This document shows, piece by piece, positions 26,101 through 33,009 of a stretch of DNA of 64,000 bases (the stretch's first letter is position 1; every line of letters begins with the position of its first letter). The position numbers and the translations under genes are program-made. This DNA is from Mariniphaga anaerophila (GTDB lineage: Bacteria; Bacteroidota; Bacteroidia; Bacteroidales; Prolixibacteraceae): positions 1 to 64,000 of the forward strand of contig NZ_FQUM01000010.1 of the NCBI RefSeq assembly GCF_900129025.1, written 5' to 3'. The notes under the pieces are model-generated. The model did not search any database. It had not been told where the DNA came from and saw nothing but the letters and a program-made list of their open reading frames with translations.

Positions 26101-26810
26101 GCGAAATGGCCTACGCCATGTACTTGGCCGGAATGGATGTGAAAGATGTACACATGACCGACCTGATATCGGGCAGGGAATCTCTGGAAGATGTCAACAT
26201 GATAGTTTTTGTCGGTGGTTTCTCAAATTCAGATGTGCTGGGCTCAGCCAAAGGATGGGCAGGGGCGTTTAAATACAACGAAAAGGCACGCATTGCCCTA
26301 GAGAAATTTTACCGGCGCGATGATACTCTTAGTCTCGGTGTTTGCAACGGTTGCCAGTTAATGGTTGAATTAAACCTGGTATATCCGGAGCACAGTATTC
26401 CGCCGAAAATGCAGCATAACGAGTCAGGTAAATTTGAGTCTGCATTTTTGAATGTCGATGTTCTGGAAAATAAGTCGGTAATGCTGGGAAATATGGCCGG
26501 AATGAAATTGGGCATCTGGGTGGCACACGGAGAAGGAAAATTCTATCTGCCATTTAATGAAAAAGAGTATAATATTCCGGTGAAATACAGTTACGATGAG
26601 TATCCTGCAAACCCCAACGGATCTCATTTTGCGGCCGCATCCATCTGTTCCGATAATGGACGACACCTGGCAATAATGCCTCACCTCGAAAGAGCTTTTG
26701 CTCCCTGGCAGTGGGCATGTTATCCGGCAGAACGAAAAATGGATGAATTGGCTCCGTGGATTCAGGCATTTGTAAACGCAAGAAACTGGATTGCCGAACA
26801 CAAATTGTAA
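23121..26810 (+). CDS. purL: Phosphoribosylformylglycinamidine synthase (single-chain PurL)
   Basis: This 1229-residue enzyme of de novo purine synthesis converts FGAR, glutamine and ATP to FGAM. It is the large fused form: an N-terminal PurS-like part, the two AIRS-like ATP-binding halves (HNFPTTVEPFNGASTGTGGE; GRAGVATSIGHAPVAGMIDP; IPTGKDSMSM) and a C-terminal glutamine amidotransferase. The latter has the nucleophile motif LGVCNGCQLM and the His/Glu end PHLERAFAPWQW. The motif VNSEHCRHKIFNG is diagnostic for FGAM synthases. Length is normal for the large type. It is monocistronic, with a strong terminator 20 nt after the stop. Confidence 0.97.
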   Translation: MIQFFRTQNSSIIAVDSKLPLSHDNLEKLVWLFSDARHLEQKKLDGWFVGPRREMLTPWSTNAVEITQNMGIDGIIRIEEFFQVEDENADYDHMLQRKYNGLTQQIFVIEKQPDPILKVEDIASFNQKEGLALSKEEIEYLDSVATAMKRPLTDSEVYGFAQVNSEHCRHKIFNGTFIIDGKEMESSLFQMIKKTSKVNPNKIVSAYKDNCSFVQGSVAEQFAPKTQDEPDFFEIKDVETVLSLKAETHNFPTTVEPFNGASTGTGGEIRDRIGGGKGSFPIAGTAVYMTSYPRTEAERPWEQATEERDWLYQTPEEILIKASNGASDFGNKFGQPVITGSVLTFEHFENYKKYGYDKVIMLAGGVGLANKKYSLKDDPEKGDKVVLLGGDNYRIGMGGGAVSSVATGEFANAIELNAVQRANPEMQKRAYNAIRALAESDENPIISIHDHGAGGHLNCLSELVETTGGKIDTSKLPVGDPTLSQKEIIGNESQERMGLVMKAENVELLKRIAERERAPMYEIGETTGDMQFTFENSKTGEKPIDWQLGYMFGNPPKTVLEDTTVNPEFAELEYAQEDIDNYVERVVQLESVACKDWLTNKVDRSVTGRIAKQQGAGKLQLPLNNVGVITLDYQGRAGVATSIGHAPVAGMIDPSAGSLLSIAESLTNIIWAPLTDHIRSVSLSANWMWPAKNPGENARIYHAVEAASDFACALGINIPTGKDSMSMTQKYKDDVVYAPGTVIISASGEVSDVRKVVEPVLVNDESKEILFVDFSFTERALGGSAFAQAINKIGKTAPTVSDTEKFVAAFNTIQKLIEQNLILAGHDIGSGGLVTSLLEMCFSSNKGGMKIDLSAIGEKDLIKVLFSENPGIVIQCADAEEVKKQLTENGVGFASLGFPVPYRKVRVKNFDAEVDLDIDSLRDLWFKTSYLLDRKQSGKELALERYKNYKKNELAFDFKGFTGKASDYGINLNRRTPSGIKAAIIREKGVNGDREMAYAMYLAGMDVKDVHMTDLISGRESLEDVNMIVFVGGFSNSDVLGSAKGWAGAFKYNEKARIALEKFYRRDDTLSLGVCNGCQLMVELNLVYPEHSIPPKMQHNESGKFESAFLNVDVLENKSVMLGNMAGMKLGIWVAHGEGKFYLPFNEKEYNIPVKYSYDEYPANPNGSHFAAASICSDNGRHLAIMPHLERAFAPWQWACYPAERKMDELAPWIQAFVNARNWIAEHKL

Positions 26811-26830
26811 CCGGGAAATATGATATAAAT

Positions 26831-26860
26831 AAAAAGGGAGATTTTTGTCTCCCTTTTTGT
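26831..26860. terminator. Rho-independent terminator after purL
   Basis: AAAAAGGGAGA (26831-26841) pairs with TCTCCCTTTTT (26848-26858) across a TTTTTG loop. The T-tract is inside the 3' arm. It sits between convergent purL and the DJ-1 gene and can serve both. Confidence 0.85.
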
Positions 26861-26901
26861 TTGATGTCATTCAAAACAACTTTTGAGTAGAGAAATGGGA
26901 A

Positions 26902-27453
26902 TTAATTGGCAATCATTTTTTCTGCCAGTTCGTCGGCCAGTGCTTTACCTTTTATGGTTTCTACTATTTTAAGGGCGAATTTAATAGCAACGCCGGCACC
27001 TTTTCCTGTAATTATTTTTCCTGATGTTTCAACCTCGGCGCCGGTTACTGTTGCCCCATTGAGTTGTTCCTCAAAGCCCGGAAAACATGTGGCTCGCTGG
27101 TCGCGCAAAATGCCCAGATTCCCAAATACCAGTGGCGCTGCACAAATGGCACCAAGTGGCTTTCCTTTTTCATGAAAGCTTAGAATTTGCTCTCTCAGGC
27201 CAGCGTGATTTTTTAGATTTGTAGTTCCGGGCATTCCTCCGGGGAGGACAATCATTCCAACTGAATTGTAATCAGTTTCTTCGAAAATACAATCGGCAAT
27301 AATTTGAATTGCATGTGCGCCGGTAACTTCTTTTTTCCCGGTAACAGAAATTACCCGTGTATCTATTTGTGCCCTTCGTAATACATCAATAATGCTAATG
27401 GCTTCAATTTCTTCAAACCCCTCTGCTAAATGAACAGCAACCGTTTTTTTCAT
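26902..27453 (-). CDS. DJ-1/PfpI family protein
   Basis: This 183-residue protein has the DJ-1/PfpI fold of the YajL/ThiJ subgroup. It opens KTVAVHLAEGFEEIEAISII (the acidic partner Glu follows GFEE) and has the nucleophile-elbow cysteine at Cys104 in LGAICAAPLVFG. Other motifs are IVLPGGMPGTTNLKNH and ITGKGAGVAIKFALKIVE. Family members act in glyoxal or oxidative-stress protection or as chaperones; the specific activity is debated. The gene is minus-strand, downstream of a sigma factor, and separated from it by a terminator, so it is transcribed from its own promoter. Confidence 0.92.
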   Translation of the reverse strand: MKKTVAVHLAEGFEEIEAISIIDVLRRAQIDTRVISVTGKKEVTGAHAIQIIADCIFEETDYNSVGMIVLPGGMPGTTNLKNHAGLREQILSFHEKGKPLGAICAAPLVFGNLGILRDQRATCFPGFEEQLNGATVTGAEVETSGKIITGKGAGVAIKFALKIVETIKGKALADELAEKMIAN

Positions 27454-27478
27454 GACTAATTGTTTTTCGTAAAAATAA

Positions 27479-27509
27479 AAAAAGATCTCCGGAAGCCGAA
27501 GATCTTTTT
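27479..27509. terminator. Rho-independent terminator after the ECF sigma gene
   Basis: AAAAAGATCT (27479-27488) pairs with AGATCTTTTT (27500-27509), extended by CGG/CCG around an AAG loop with one mismatch. It lies 22 nt beyond the sigma-factor stop on the minus strand and ends in a T-run there. Confidence 0.85.
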
Positions 27510-27530
27510 AGTTGAGATTTTATCAATGTT

Positions 27531-28040
27531 CTAGTTATTCGAGTATTCGTGCAGCGATTTTTCCAGCTTTTTGCGCGTAAAGAAAATGCGGCTTTTTACA
27601 GTACCGAGCGGCAACTCAAGTTCTTCTGCAATTTCTTTGTATTTATACCCGTCAAGAAACATTGTGAAAGGAATGCGGTATTCATCTTCTAATTCATCAA
27701 TGCTTTTGTGAATCTCTTTTGTGCTGTAAAATGAATCTGGCGCAGGATAAACTTTGTCTTTCGAAAACAAAAGATGGAAATCGTTGTTTGAGTCATCAAA
27801 TGTATTTCTGGTTTTTACATTTCTTCTATAATCGTTTATAAAAGTGTTCTTCATAATAGTGTAAATCCACGCCTTGAAATTGGTGTTCTGCGTAAACTTA
27901 TCGCGATAAGTTAATGCTTTTAACATGGTTTCCTGCAAAAGGTCGTCTGCGCGTTCAGAGTCTGAAGTTAAGCTAAGAGCGTAATAGTGGAGTTTGTCTC
28001 TTAATCCGAGTAGTGCGCTGTTAAATTGAATTTGTGTCAT
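27531..28040 (-). CDS. ECF-type RNA polymerase sigma factor
   Basis: This 169-residue protein has sigma region 2 (residues about 10-75: LTSDSERADDLLQETMLKAL, NFKAWIYTIMKNTFINDYRR) and region 4 (about 110-165: FTMFLDGYKYKEIAEELELP, LGTVKSRIFFTRKKLEKSL). The region between is short, as in Bacteroidetes ECF41-unrelated small sigmas. No anti-sigma gene is next to it: the neighbours are a terminator-separated DJ-1 protein and a divergent TonB receptor. It may be a free-standing general regulator of the type conserved in Bacteroidetes, controlled by transcription. Confidence 0.93.
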   Translation of the reverse strand: MTQIQFNSALLGLRDKLHYYALSLTSDSERADDLLQETMLKALTYRDKFTQNTNFKAWIYTIMKNTFINDYRRNVKTRNTFDDSNNDFHLLFSKDKVYPAPDSFYSTKEIHKSIDELEDEYRIPFTMFLDGYKYKEIAEELELPLGTVKSRIFFTRKKLEKSLHEYSNN

Positions 28041-28322
28041 GGCGTTACAATTTTAGTTTGTTACTAATCCTTTTTACAATTTGTCGAAACAAATATAAAA
28101 TTGGTAAAACAAATAAAAAAGATTTTTAACTCTTTTAATGTTTGATTCTATCTATTGGTAATAAAATTTGTTTATAAAGGGCATTAAGCCGTTAACCTAC
28201 AGATATACGCAGATTGTAATTAATTGTTCCTTTACGTTTTGTATTCTTTTTTATTAGTTAATGTTTGGGGTAGCAGAGAGATTGTATATTTGCCGTTCAT
28301 TTTTAATTAATTTATTAGAAAC

Positions 28323-30371
28323 ATGAAAAGAAAATTTAGAGAATCGAAGCAGAGATCTTTTTTATCTTTCAGAAAGTGGGGAAGAAAGAATTTTTCGTTG
28401 TTTTCCACGCTTCACAGAGTGGTAAAAGTTTCTGTTTTATCTGTGGCGTATTTTGGTTCAACGCCGGTTTTGTCGGTGGCAATGAGTCAGGATACATCCA
28501 GTGTTAAAATGGAATACGATCTCGAAGAAATTGAAGTTTCTGCTTCAAGGGCACCCTCGGTTTATTCTGAGATTGCAAGAGTGCTCACGGTAATCGATAC
28601 CAAATCGATTGAGCAGGGACCGGCTACAAGTGTACAGGAATTACTGGAACAGGTTGCCGCAATTGATGTGAGGCAACGCGGTGCCGAAGGGGTACAGGCA
28701 GATATAAGTATCCGGGGTGGCACTTTCGACCAAACACTAATCCTCCTAAACGGAATCAATATCACCGACCCTCAAACCGGACATCACAATTTAAACCTTC
28801 CGGTTAGTTTATCCCAAATTGAACGTATTGAAGTACTTAAAGGTCCAGCTGCACGTGTTTACGGACCGAATGCTTTTTCGGGGGCAATTAACATTGTAAC
28901 AAAGCAGAATGCCGGAAAAATGCTCGAAGCGCAGGTAAATGCCGGGAGCTACAAATACTTCGATTCAAATCTTTCGGCAGGTTTTGCAACCGGGCAGATG
29001 AATCATTTACTCGCCGGAAATTACAAAAGTTCCGATGGTTATATCGACAATACCGATTTCAACTCAACCAACGTTTTTTACTCCGGCAATTTAAGTTCTG
29101 CAATTGGAAAATTATCGGCTCAGGCAGGTTATACCGATAAAGGATTTGGAGCTAACAGCTTTTATACGCCTGTTTATCCCGATCAATATGAAAGTACTCA
29201 AACAACTTTTTCTTCAGTTCGATTAGAGTCGTTAACAAAGTTTAATCTGACTCCTGCTTTATATTTCCGCAGACATTCCGACAAATTTATGTTGTTTCGG
29301 AACGAATCTCCTGACTGGTACGAGAATCATAATTTTCACCGTACCGATGTTAAAGGAGCAAGCCTAAATTCGTGGTATCTTTGGAAAGCCGGAAAAACAT
29401 CCGTTGGTGCAGAATTCAGATCTGAAAAAATTTTAAGTAATGTTTTGGGAGAGGAAATGCCTTCGTTTGTGAAAGTGCCCGGAGAAGACGCCTTTTACAC
29501 CAAATCGAAAAACCGGCAAATTATGTCGCTTTTTGCAGAGCATATTTTTTACCTGAACAACTTTACTCTAAGCACGGGGATTATGGGAAATCATATTTCA
29601 GATGAAAAGAGTGAATGGAATTTTTTCCCGGGAATCGATATTAGTTATCGTCTTTCTTCGTCGTTGAAAGCAGTTGCGTCGTGGAATACTTCTTTGCGAA
29701 TGCCAACATTTACCGATTTGTATTACTCGGGGCGAACCAACATCGGAAATCCGCTTTTAAAGCCTGAAAAATCGAAAATGCTGGAAGGGGGAATTAAAAT
29801 GAATTCGAAATTTGTTAACGGACATCTTGTCGTTTTTCATTCAAGGGGAACAAATATAATTGACTGGGTAAAAACAGAAAGCGATGACTTGTGGAAATCG
29901 ATGAACCATACTTCAATTGTAAACACGGGTTTTGAGCTGGATATGGAGTTCAGCCATTGGAAACTGCTCGGTGTAAATCGGCAGGGAAGTATTCGTTTGG
30001 GATATGTGTACAACAACCAGGATAAAATGTCAGGTGAATTGATTTCGTACTATGTTCTCGATAACCTGAAACATAAATTGGTTGCTTCCCTGAATCAGCC
30101 CGTTTCCGGCAATCTTTCATTTAATATTAATTTTACTTACCAAAACCGGGAAGGAACATACACCAGTTACAACAATGGCTCTTCTGGCAGCGAAACCAGC
30201 TATAACCCATTTTGGCTGGTAGATACGAAGCTATTGTACCAACGGAACAATTTTAAATTTTATGTTACTGCCAATAATTTATTTAATAAACGCTATTTCG
30301 ACCTCGGAAATATTGCGCAGCCCGGAAGGTGGTTGAAAACAGGTATTTCATACAATTTGAATTTTAATTGA
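28323..30371 (+). CDS. TonB-dependent receptor, BtuB-like, with extended signal peptide
   Basis: This 682-residue outer-membrane receptor has no CarboxypepD-like domain. An unusually long, basic N-terminal leader (residues about 1-54: KRKFRESKQRSFLSFRKWGR before the hydrophobic VLSVAYFGSTPVLSVA) precedes the TonB box region (EEIEVSASRAP). The plug then follows (VQELLEQVAAIDVRQRGAEG, ISIRGGTFDQTLILLNGINI, IERIEVLKGPAARVYGPNAF), and a 22-strand-type barrel ends in NLNFN. BtuB-like proteins import cobalamin or other chelates. I see no cobalamin riboswitch upstream, so the substrate stays open. The leader resembles extended signal peptides in this Bacteroidetes group. Confidence 0.92.
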   Translation: MKRKFRESKQRSFLSFRKWGRKNFSLFSTLHRVVKVSVLSVAYFGSTPVLSVAMSQDTSSVKMEYDLEEIEVSASRAPSVYSEIARVLTVIDTKSIEQGPATSVQELLEQVAAIDVRQRGAEGVQADISIRGGTFDQTLILLNGINITDPQTGHHNLNLPVSLSQIERIEVLKGPAARVYGPNAFSGAINIVTKQNAGKMLEAQVNAGSYKYFDSNLSAGFATGQMNHLLAGNYKSSDGYIDNTDFNSTNVFYSGNLSSAIGKLSAQAGYTDKGFGANSFYTPVYPDQYESTQTTFSSVRLESLTKFNLTPALYFRRHSDKFMLFRNESPDWYENHNFHRTDVKGASLNSWYLWKAGKTSVGAEFRSEKILSNVLGEEMPSFVKVPGEDAFYTKSKNRQIMSLFAEHIFYLNNFTLSTGIMGNHISDEKSEWNFFPGIDISYRLSSSLKAVASWNTSLRMPTFTDLYYSGRTNIGNPLLKPEKSKMLEGGIKMNSKFVNGHLVVFHSRGTNIIDWVKTESDDLWKSMNHTSIVNTGFELDMEFSHWKLLGVNRQGSIRLGYVYNNQDKMSGELISYYVLDNLKHKLVASLNQPVSGNLSFNINFTYQNREGTYTSYNNGSSGSETSYNPFWLVDTKLLYQRNNFKFYVTANNLFNKRYFDLGNIAQPGRWLKTGISYNLNFN

Positions 30372-30423
30372 ACTTTGTTTCTTTGATTTTCCAAAAATTG
30401 TATCTTCGCCGCAAAAATAAGAT

Positions 30424-30855
30424 ATGTTAAAAGGAATATTAGCTATTTCAGGACAACAAGGACTTTTTAAGCTTGTTGCTGAATCGAAAAACAATATTAT
30501 TGTGGAATCATTGGAAACCGGGAAAAAGATGCCGGCGTATTCCACTTCAAAAATTTCTGCACTTGAAGATATCGCAATTTATACCGATACCGCAGACATT
30601 CCGTTGAAAGACGTTTTTAAAGCAATTTCCGACAAAGAAAATGGGGGAGAAGCAGTTAGTCATAAAGAATCTGCCAATAAATTAAAAGCATATTTCGGTG
30701 AGATTCTTCCTGATTATGATCGGGACAGGGTTTATGTTTCGGACATAAAAAAGGTATTGTTGTGGTACAATATTCTTCAGGGAAAAGACATGTTGGATTT
30801 TTCGGAAGAAGAAACAGCGGAGAAAGAAGATAACGAAGAAAAAGCGTCAGAATAA
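30424..30855 (+). CDS. DUF5606 domain protein
   Basis: This 143-residue protein is recognisable as the Bacteroidetes-specific DUF5606 family. It starts MLKGILAISGQQGLFKLVAE and continues VESLETGKKMPAYSTSKISA. A central acidic part (LKAYFGEILPDYDRDRVYVS, then DIKKVLLWYNIL) and a low-complexity acidic tail (EEETAEKEDNEEK) follow. It is cytoplasmic with no known function. A near-consensus -7 box (TATCTTCG, 30402-30409) with TTTG at 30383-30386 lies just upstream. Its last codons overlap the converging exonuclease gene by 9 nt. Confidence 0.88.
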   Translation: MLKGILAISGQQGLFKLVAESKNNIIVESLETGKKMPAYSTSKISALEDIAIYTDTADIPLKDVFKAISDKENGGEAVSHKESANKLKAYFGEILPDYDRDRVYVSDIKKVLLWYNILQGKDMLDFSEEETAEKEDNEEKASE

Positions 30856-31386
30856 TTTCAGATGCATTGACGCATCTGAATAATTACGTCTGTCGTTTTC
30901 TTTTAATAACATTTCAAAAAGCTTTACAGTGGCAAGTGCATCGCCGGCTGCGCGATGCCTTCCATTTATTTCGATACCCTTTTCTGCACACAGGTTTCCC
31001 AAAGAATAGGATTTGTGCCCGGGCATTAGTTTTCTTGAAAGTTTAACTGTACATAAAGTTTTTCTATTGAAGTTATATCCCAATCTGTTAAATTCTTCTT
31101 TTACAAATTTGTAATCAAAATTAACATTATGAGCGACAAATGTCCTTCCGGCTGTCATTTCCACCACTTTACGGGCTATCTCGTAAAATCGTGGAGCATT
31201 TTGCACCATTTCATTCGATATCCCTGTTAAGCGTGTGATGAACAGCGGTATATCCATGTCGGGCTTTACAAGTGAAGTAAACGAGTCGGTAACTTCAATC
31301 CCATTGTGCTGAAATATTGCAACTTCTGTTATCTGGCCGTGCTTATAACTGTTCCCCGTGGTCTCTATATCTATAATGGCAAACAA
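30847..31386 (-). CDS. DEDDh 3'-5' exonuclease (DNA polymerase III epsilon-like)
   Basis: This 179-residue protein is a bare exonuclease domain. Motif Exo I is FAIIDIETTGNS (Asp and Glu metal ligands), Exo II is VAHNVNFDYKFVKEEF, and Exo III epsilon is NGRHRAAGDALATVKLF, which supplies the catalytic His and last Asp. It resembles the proofreading or RNase T-like enzymes that remove 3' nucleotides. There is no GIY-YIG or BRCT fusion. The 3' end overlaps the converging DUF5606 gene by 9 nt, with no terminator between them, so antisense read-through there is likely. Confidence 0.92.
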   Translation of the reverse strand: MFAIIDIETTGNSYKHGQITEVAIFQHNGIEVTDSFTSLVKPDMDIPLFITRLTGISNEMVQNAPRFYEIARKVVEMTAGRTFVAHNVNFDYKFVKEEFNRLGYNFNRKTLCTVKLSRKLMPGHKSYSLGNLCAEKGIEINGRHRAAGDALATVKLFEMLLKENDRRNYSDASMHLKLF

Positions 31387-31538
31387 AATTCAAGTATTTT
31401 ATTTTTATTCTAAAGAAATATTTAAATTTGTTAAAAAATTTAGCTGTTCCAATACTTTTAAAACCAATTAGAACTTTGAAAACTAAAATTAATGTTTAAA
31501 TTGTAAAAAAATTATGAACTTCTAAAAATTTAATAATT

Positions 31539-32870
31539 ATGAAAAGATTTACATTTTTGTTCCTGTCGTTCCTTATAATAGGAACTGCATTTGCCCAAAA
31601 TGCAGAGAAGAAATGGGCGCTCGGCCTTGGCCCCGGGTTAAGCTATAACCTGGAGACCGAAAATTTGGGTTTTTTGGGTGAATTTTACATTAGCCGTTAT
31701 TTGAGTCCTACTTTTGATCTCCGATTAAAAACCGATGCTGGTTTTTATGATGAAGGAGTCGATTTTGTAAACCCTTCATTGGACTTGAGATTGAAACTTT
31801 TTAACGGAAAAATTTTGTCAGAAACCAGTGCTATTCAGCCTTACCTATACGGTGGTGTTGGTTACCTGTTTGACAATCTTGACGAAAACGGAGGAACAGA
31901 CAATGCAGGTGTAAACTTTAATGCAGGAGTTGGTTCTAAATTCCCAATTAGCCCAAATACTTCATTATATCTTGAAGCCGGTTATATTCACGGAATTGAT
32001 GGATACAGACACGTTGAAAATACATTGACTGACGTTCATGATAATTTCTTTAAGTTGTCCGGAATCATCGAATTTGCTTTTGGTGCAGCTAAAGATTCAG
32101 ACGGTGACGGTGTTCCTGACAGAAAAGACAAATGTCCGAATACACCTCCCGGAGTACAGGTTGATGAAAACGGTTGCCCGCTTGACCGCGATGGTGACGG
32201 AGTTCCGGATTACAAAGACGACTGCCCGGATGAAGCAGGAGATCCTAAATTGAACGGATGCCCTGACCGTGACGGTGACGGAATTGCTGACAAAGACGAC
32301 GACTGCCCGGATGAACCAGGATTGGCTAAATTCAATGGCTGCCCGGATTCAGATGGCGACGGTGTTCCTGATAACAAAGACAAATGTCCTGATACTCCGA
32401 AAGGATGCCCGGTTGATGCCGATGGTTGCCCGCTTGACTCAGACGGTGACGGTGTAATTGACTGCCAGGATAAATGTCCTACAGTACCTGGACCTGCTTC
32501 AAATGACGGATGTCCGGATGAAGAAAAACTTGAAATTCCTGCTATTTATTTCGATTTTGATAAAGCAGAGTTGAGGCCGGAATCAAAAGCTGAACTTGAC
32601 AAATTGGTTGAAACATTGAGCGAAAGCAGAGAATACAACGTTGTTGTTGGTGGTCACACTTGTAACATTGGTGCAAGCAACTACAACATGAAGTTGTCTG
32701 AAAAGAGAGCTCAATCAGTTGTTAAATACTTGCTCTCAAAAGGTATTAGCAATACATATGTTGGTTCACATTATTATGGTGAAGACAATCCTGCAGTTCC
32801 GAACACTTCAATTGATAACAGAAGGAAAAACCGTAGGGTAGAATTTGAAGAAGCTACTATTAAAAAATAA
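31539..32870 (+). CDS. OmpA-family outer-membrane protein with thrombospondin type-3 repeats
   Basis: This 443-residue protein has a signal peptide (FLFLSFLIIGTAFAQ), an 8-strand porin-like barrel (residues about 20-185), five or six calcium-binding thrombospondin type-3 repeats (about 187-330: DSDGDGVPDRKDKCPNTPPG, DRDGDGIADKDDDCPDEPG), and a C-terminal OmpA domain. The OmpA domain has peptidoglycan-binding residues (AIYFDFDKAELRPESKAELD; NMKLSEKRAQSVVKYL; NRRKNRRVEF). It ties the outer membrane to peptidoglycan, with the stiff acidic repeat region spanning the periplasm. It is monocistronic, with a strong terminator. Confidence 0.95.
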   Translation: MKRFTFLFLSFLIIGTAFAQNAEKKWALGLGPGLSYNLETENLGFLGEFYISRYLSPTFDLRLKTDAGFYDEGVDFVNPSLDLRLKLFNGKILSETSAIQPYLYGGVGYLFDNLDENGGTDNAGVNFNAGVGSKFPISPNTSLYLEAGYIHGIDGYRHVENTLTDVHDNFFKLSGIIEFAFGAAKDSDGDGVPDRKDKCPNTPPGVQVDENGCPLDRDGDGVPDYKDDCPDEAGDPKLNGCPDRDGDGIADKDDDCPDEPGLAKFNGCPDSDGDGVPDNKDKCPDTPKGCPVDADGCPLDSDGDGVIDCQDKCPTVPGPASNDGCPDEEKLEIPAIYFDFDKAELRPESKAELDKLVETLSESREYNVVVGGHTCNIGASNYNMKLSEKRAQSVVKYLLSKGISNTYVGSHYYGEDNPAVPNTSIDNRRKNRRVEFEEATIKK

Positions 32871-32891
32871 TAGCATAAATCTAAAGCATAT

Positions 32892-32922
32892 AAAAAGCCT
32901 TGTCTTCGGACAGGGCTTTTTT
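32892..32922 (+). terminator. Rho-independent terminator after ompA-like gene
   Basis: AAAAAGCCtTGTC and GACAgGGCTTTTTT pair around a TTCG tetraloop (32892-32922), with a trailing T-tract. It is 21 nt after the stop. Confidence 0.9.
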
Positions 32923-32980
32923 ATTGGCTAATTTTGTTAAGTTATTGGCTGCTTCGTTCTTGGCTCAGTTGGTAAAATAT

Positions 32981-32988
32981 TATCTTTG
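32981..32988 (+). promoter_or_regulatory. Candidate sigma-A promoter of argS (-7 box TATCTTTG)
   Basis: TATCTTTG matches TAnnTTTG, with TTG at 32960-32962 upstream at near-standard spacing. It is 21 nt from the argS ATG at 33010. Confidence 0.6.
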
Positions 32989-33009
32989 TGGCTCAAAAAA
33001 AATGCTTGT

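Noticed and set aside
28041-28322. Cobalamin riboswitch upstream of the BtuB-like receptor.
   Set aside because: No B12-box-like conserved sequence or long folded leader is visible; only AT-rich promoter-like sequence.
32038-32457. Alternative-frame ORFs over the OmpA thrombospondin repeats.
   Set aside because: They arise from the repetitive DGDGVPD coding DNA and have no start context; the OmpA frame is certain.
32098-32520. Regular repeats in DNA considered as a tandem repeat or CRISPR-like array.
   Set aside because: They are protein-level thrombospondin type-3 repeats inside an open reading frame.
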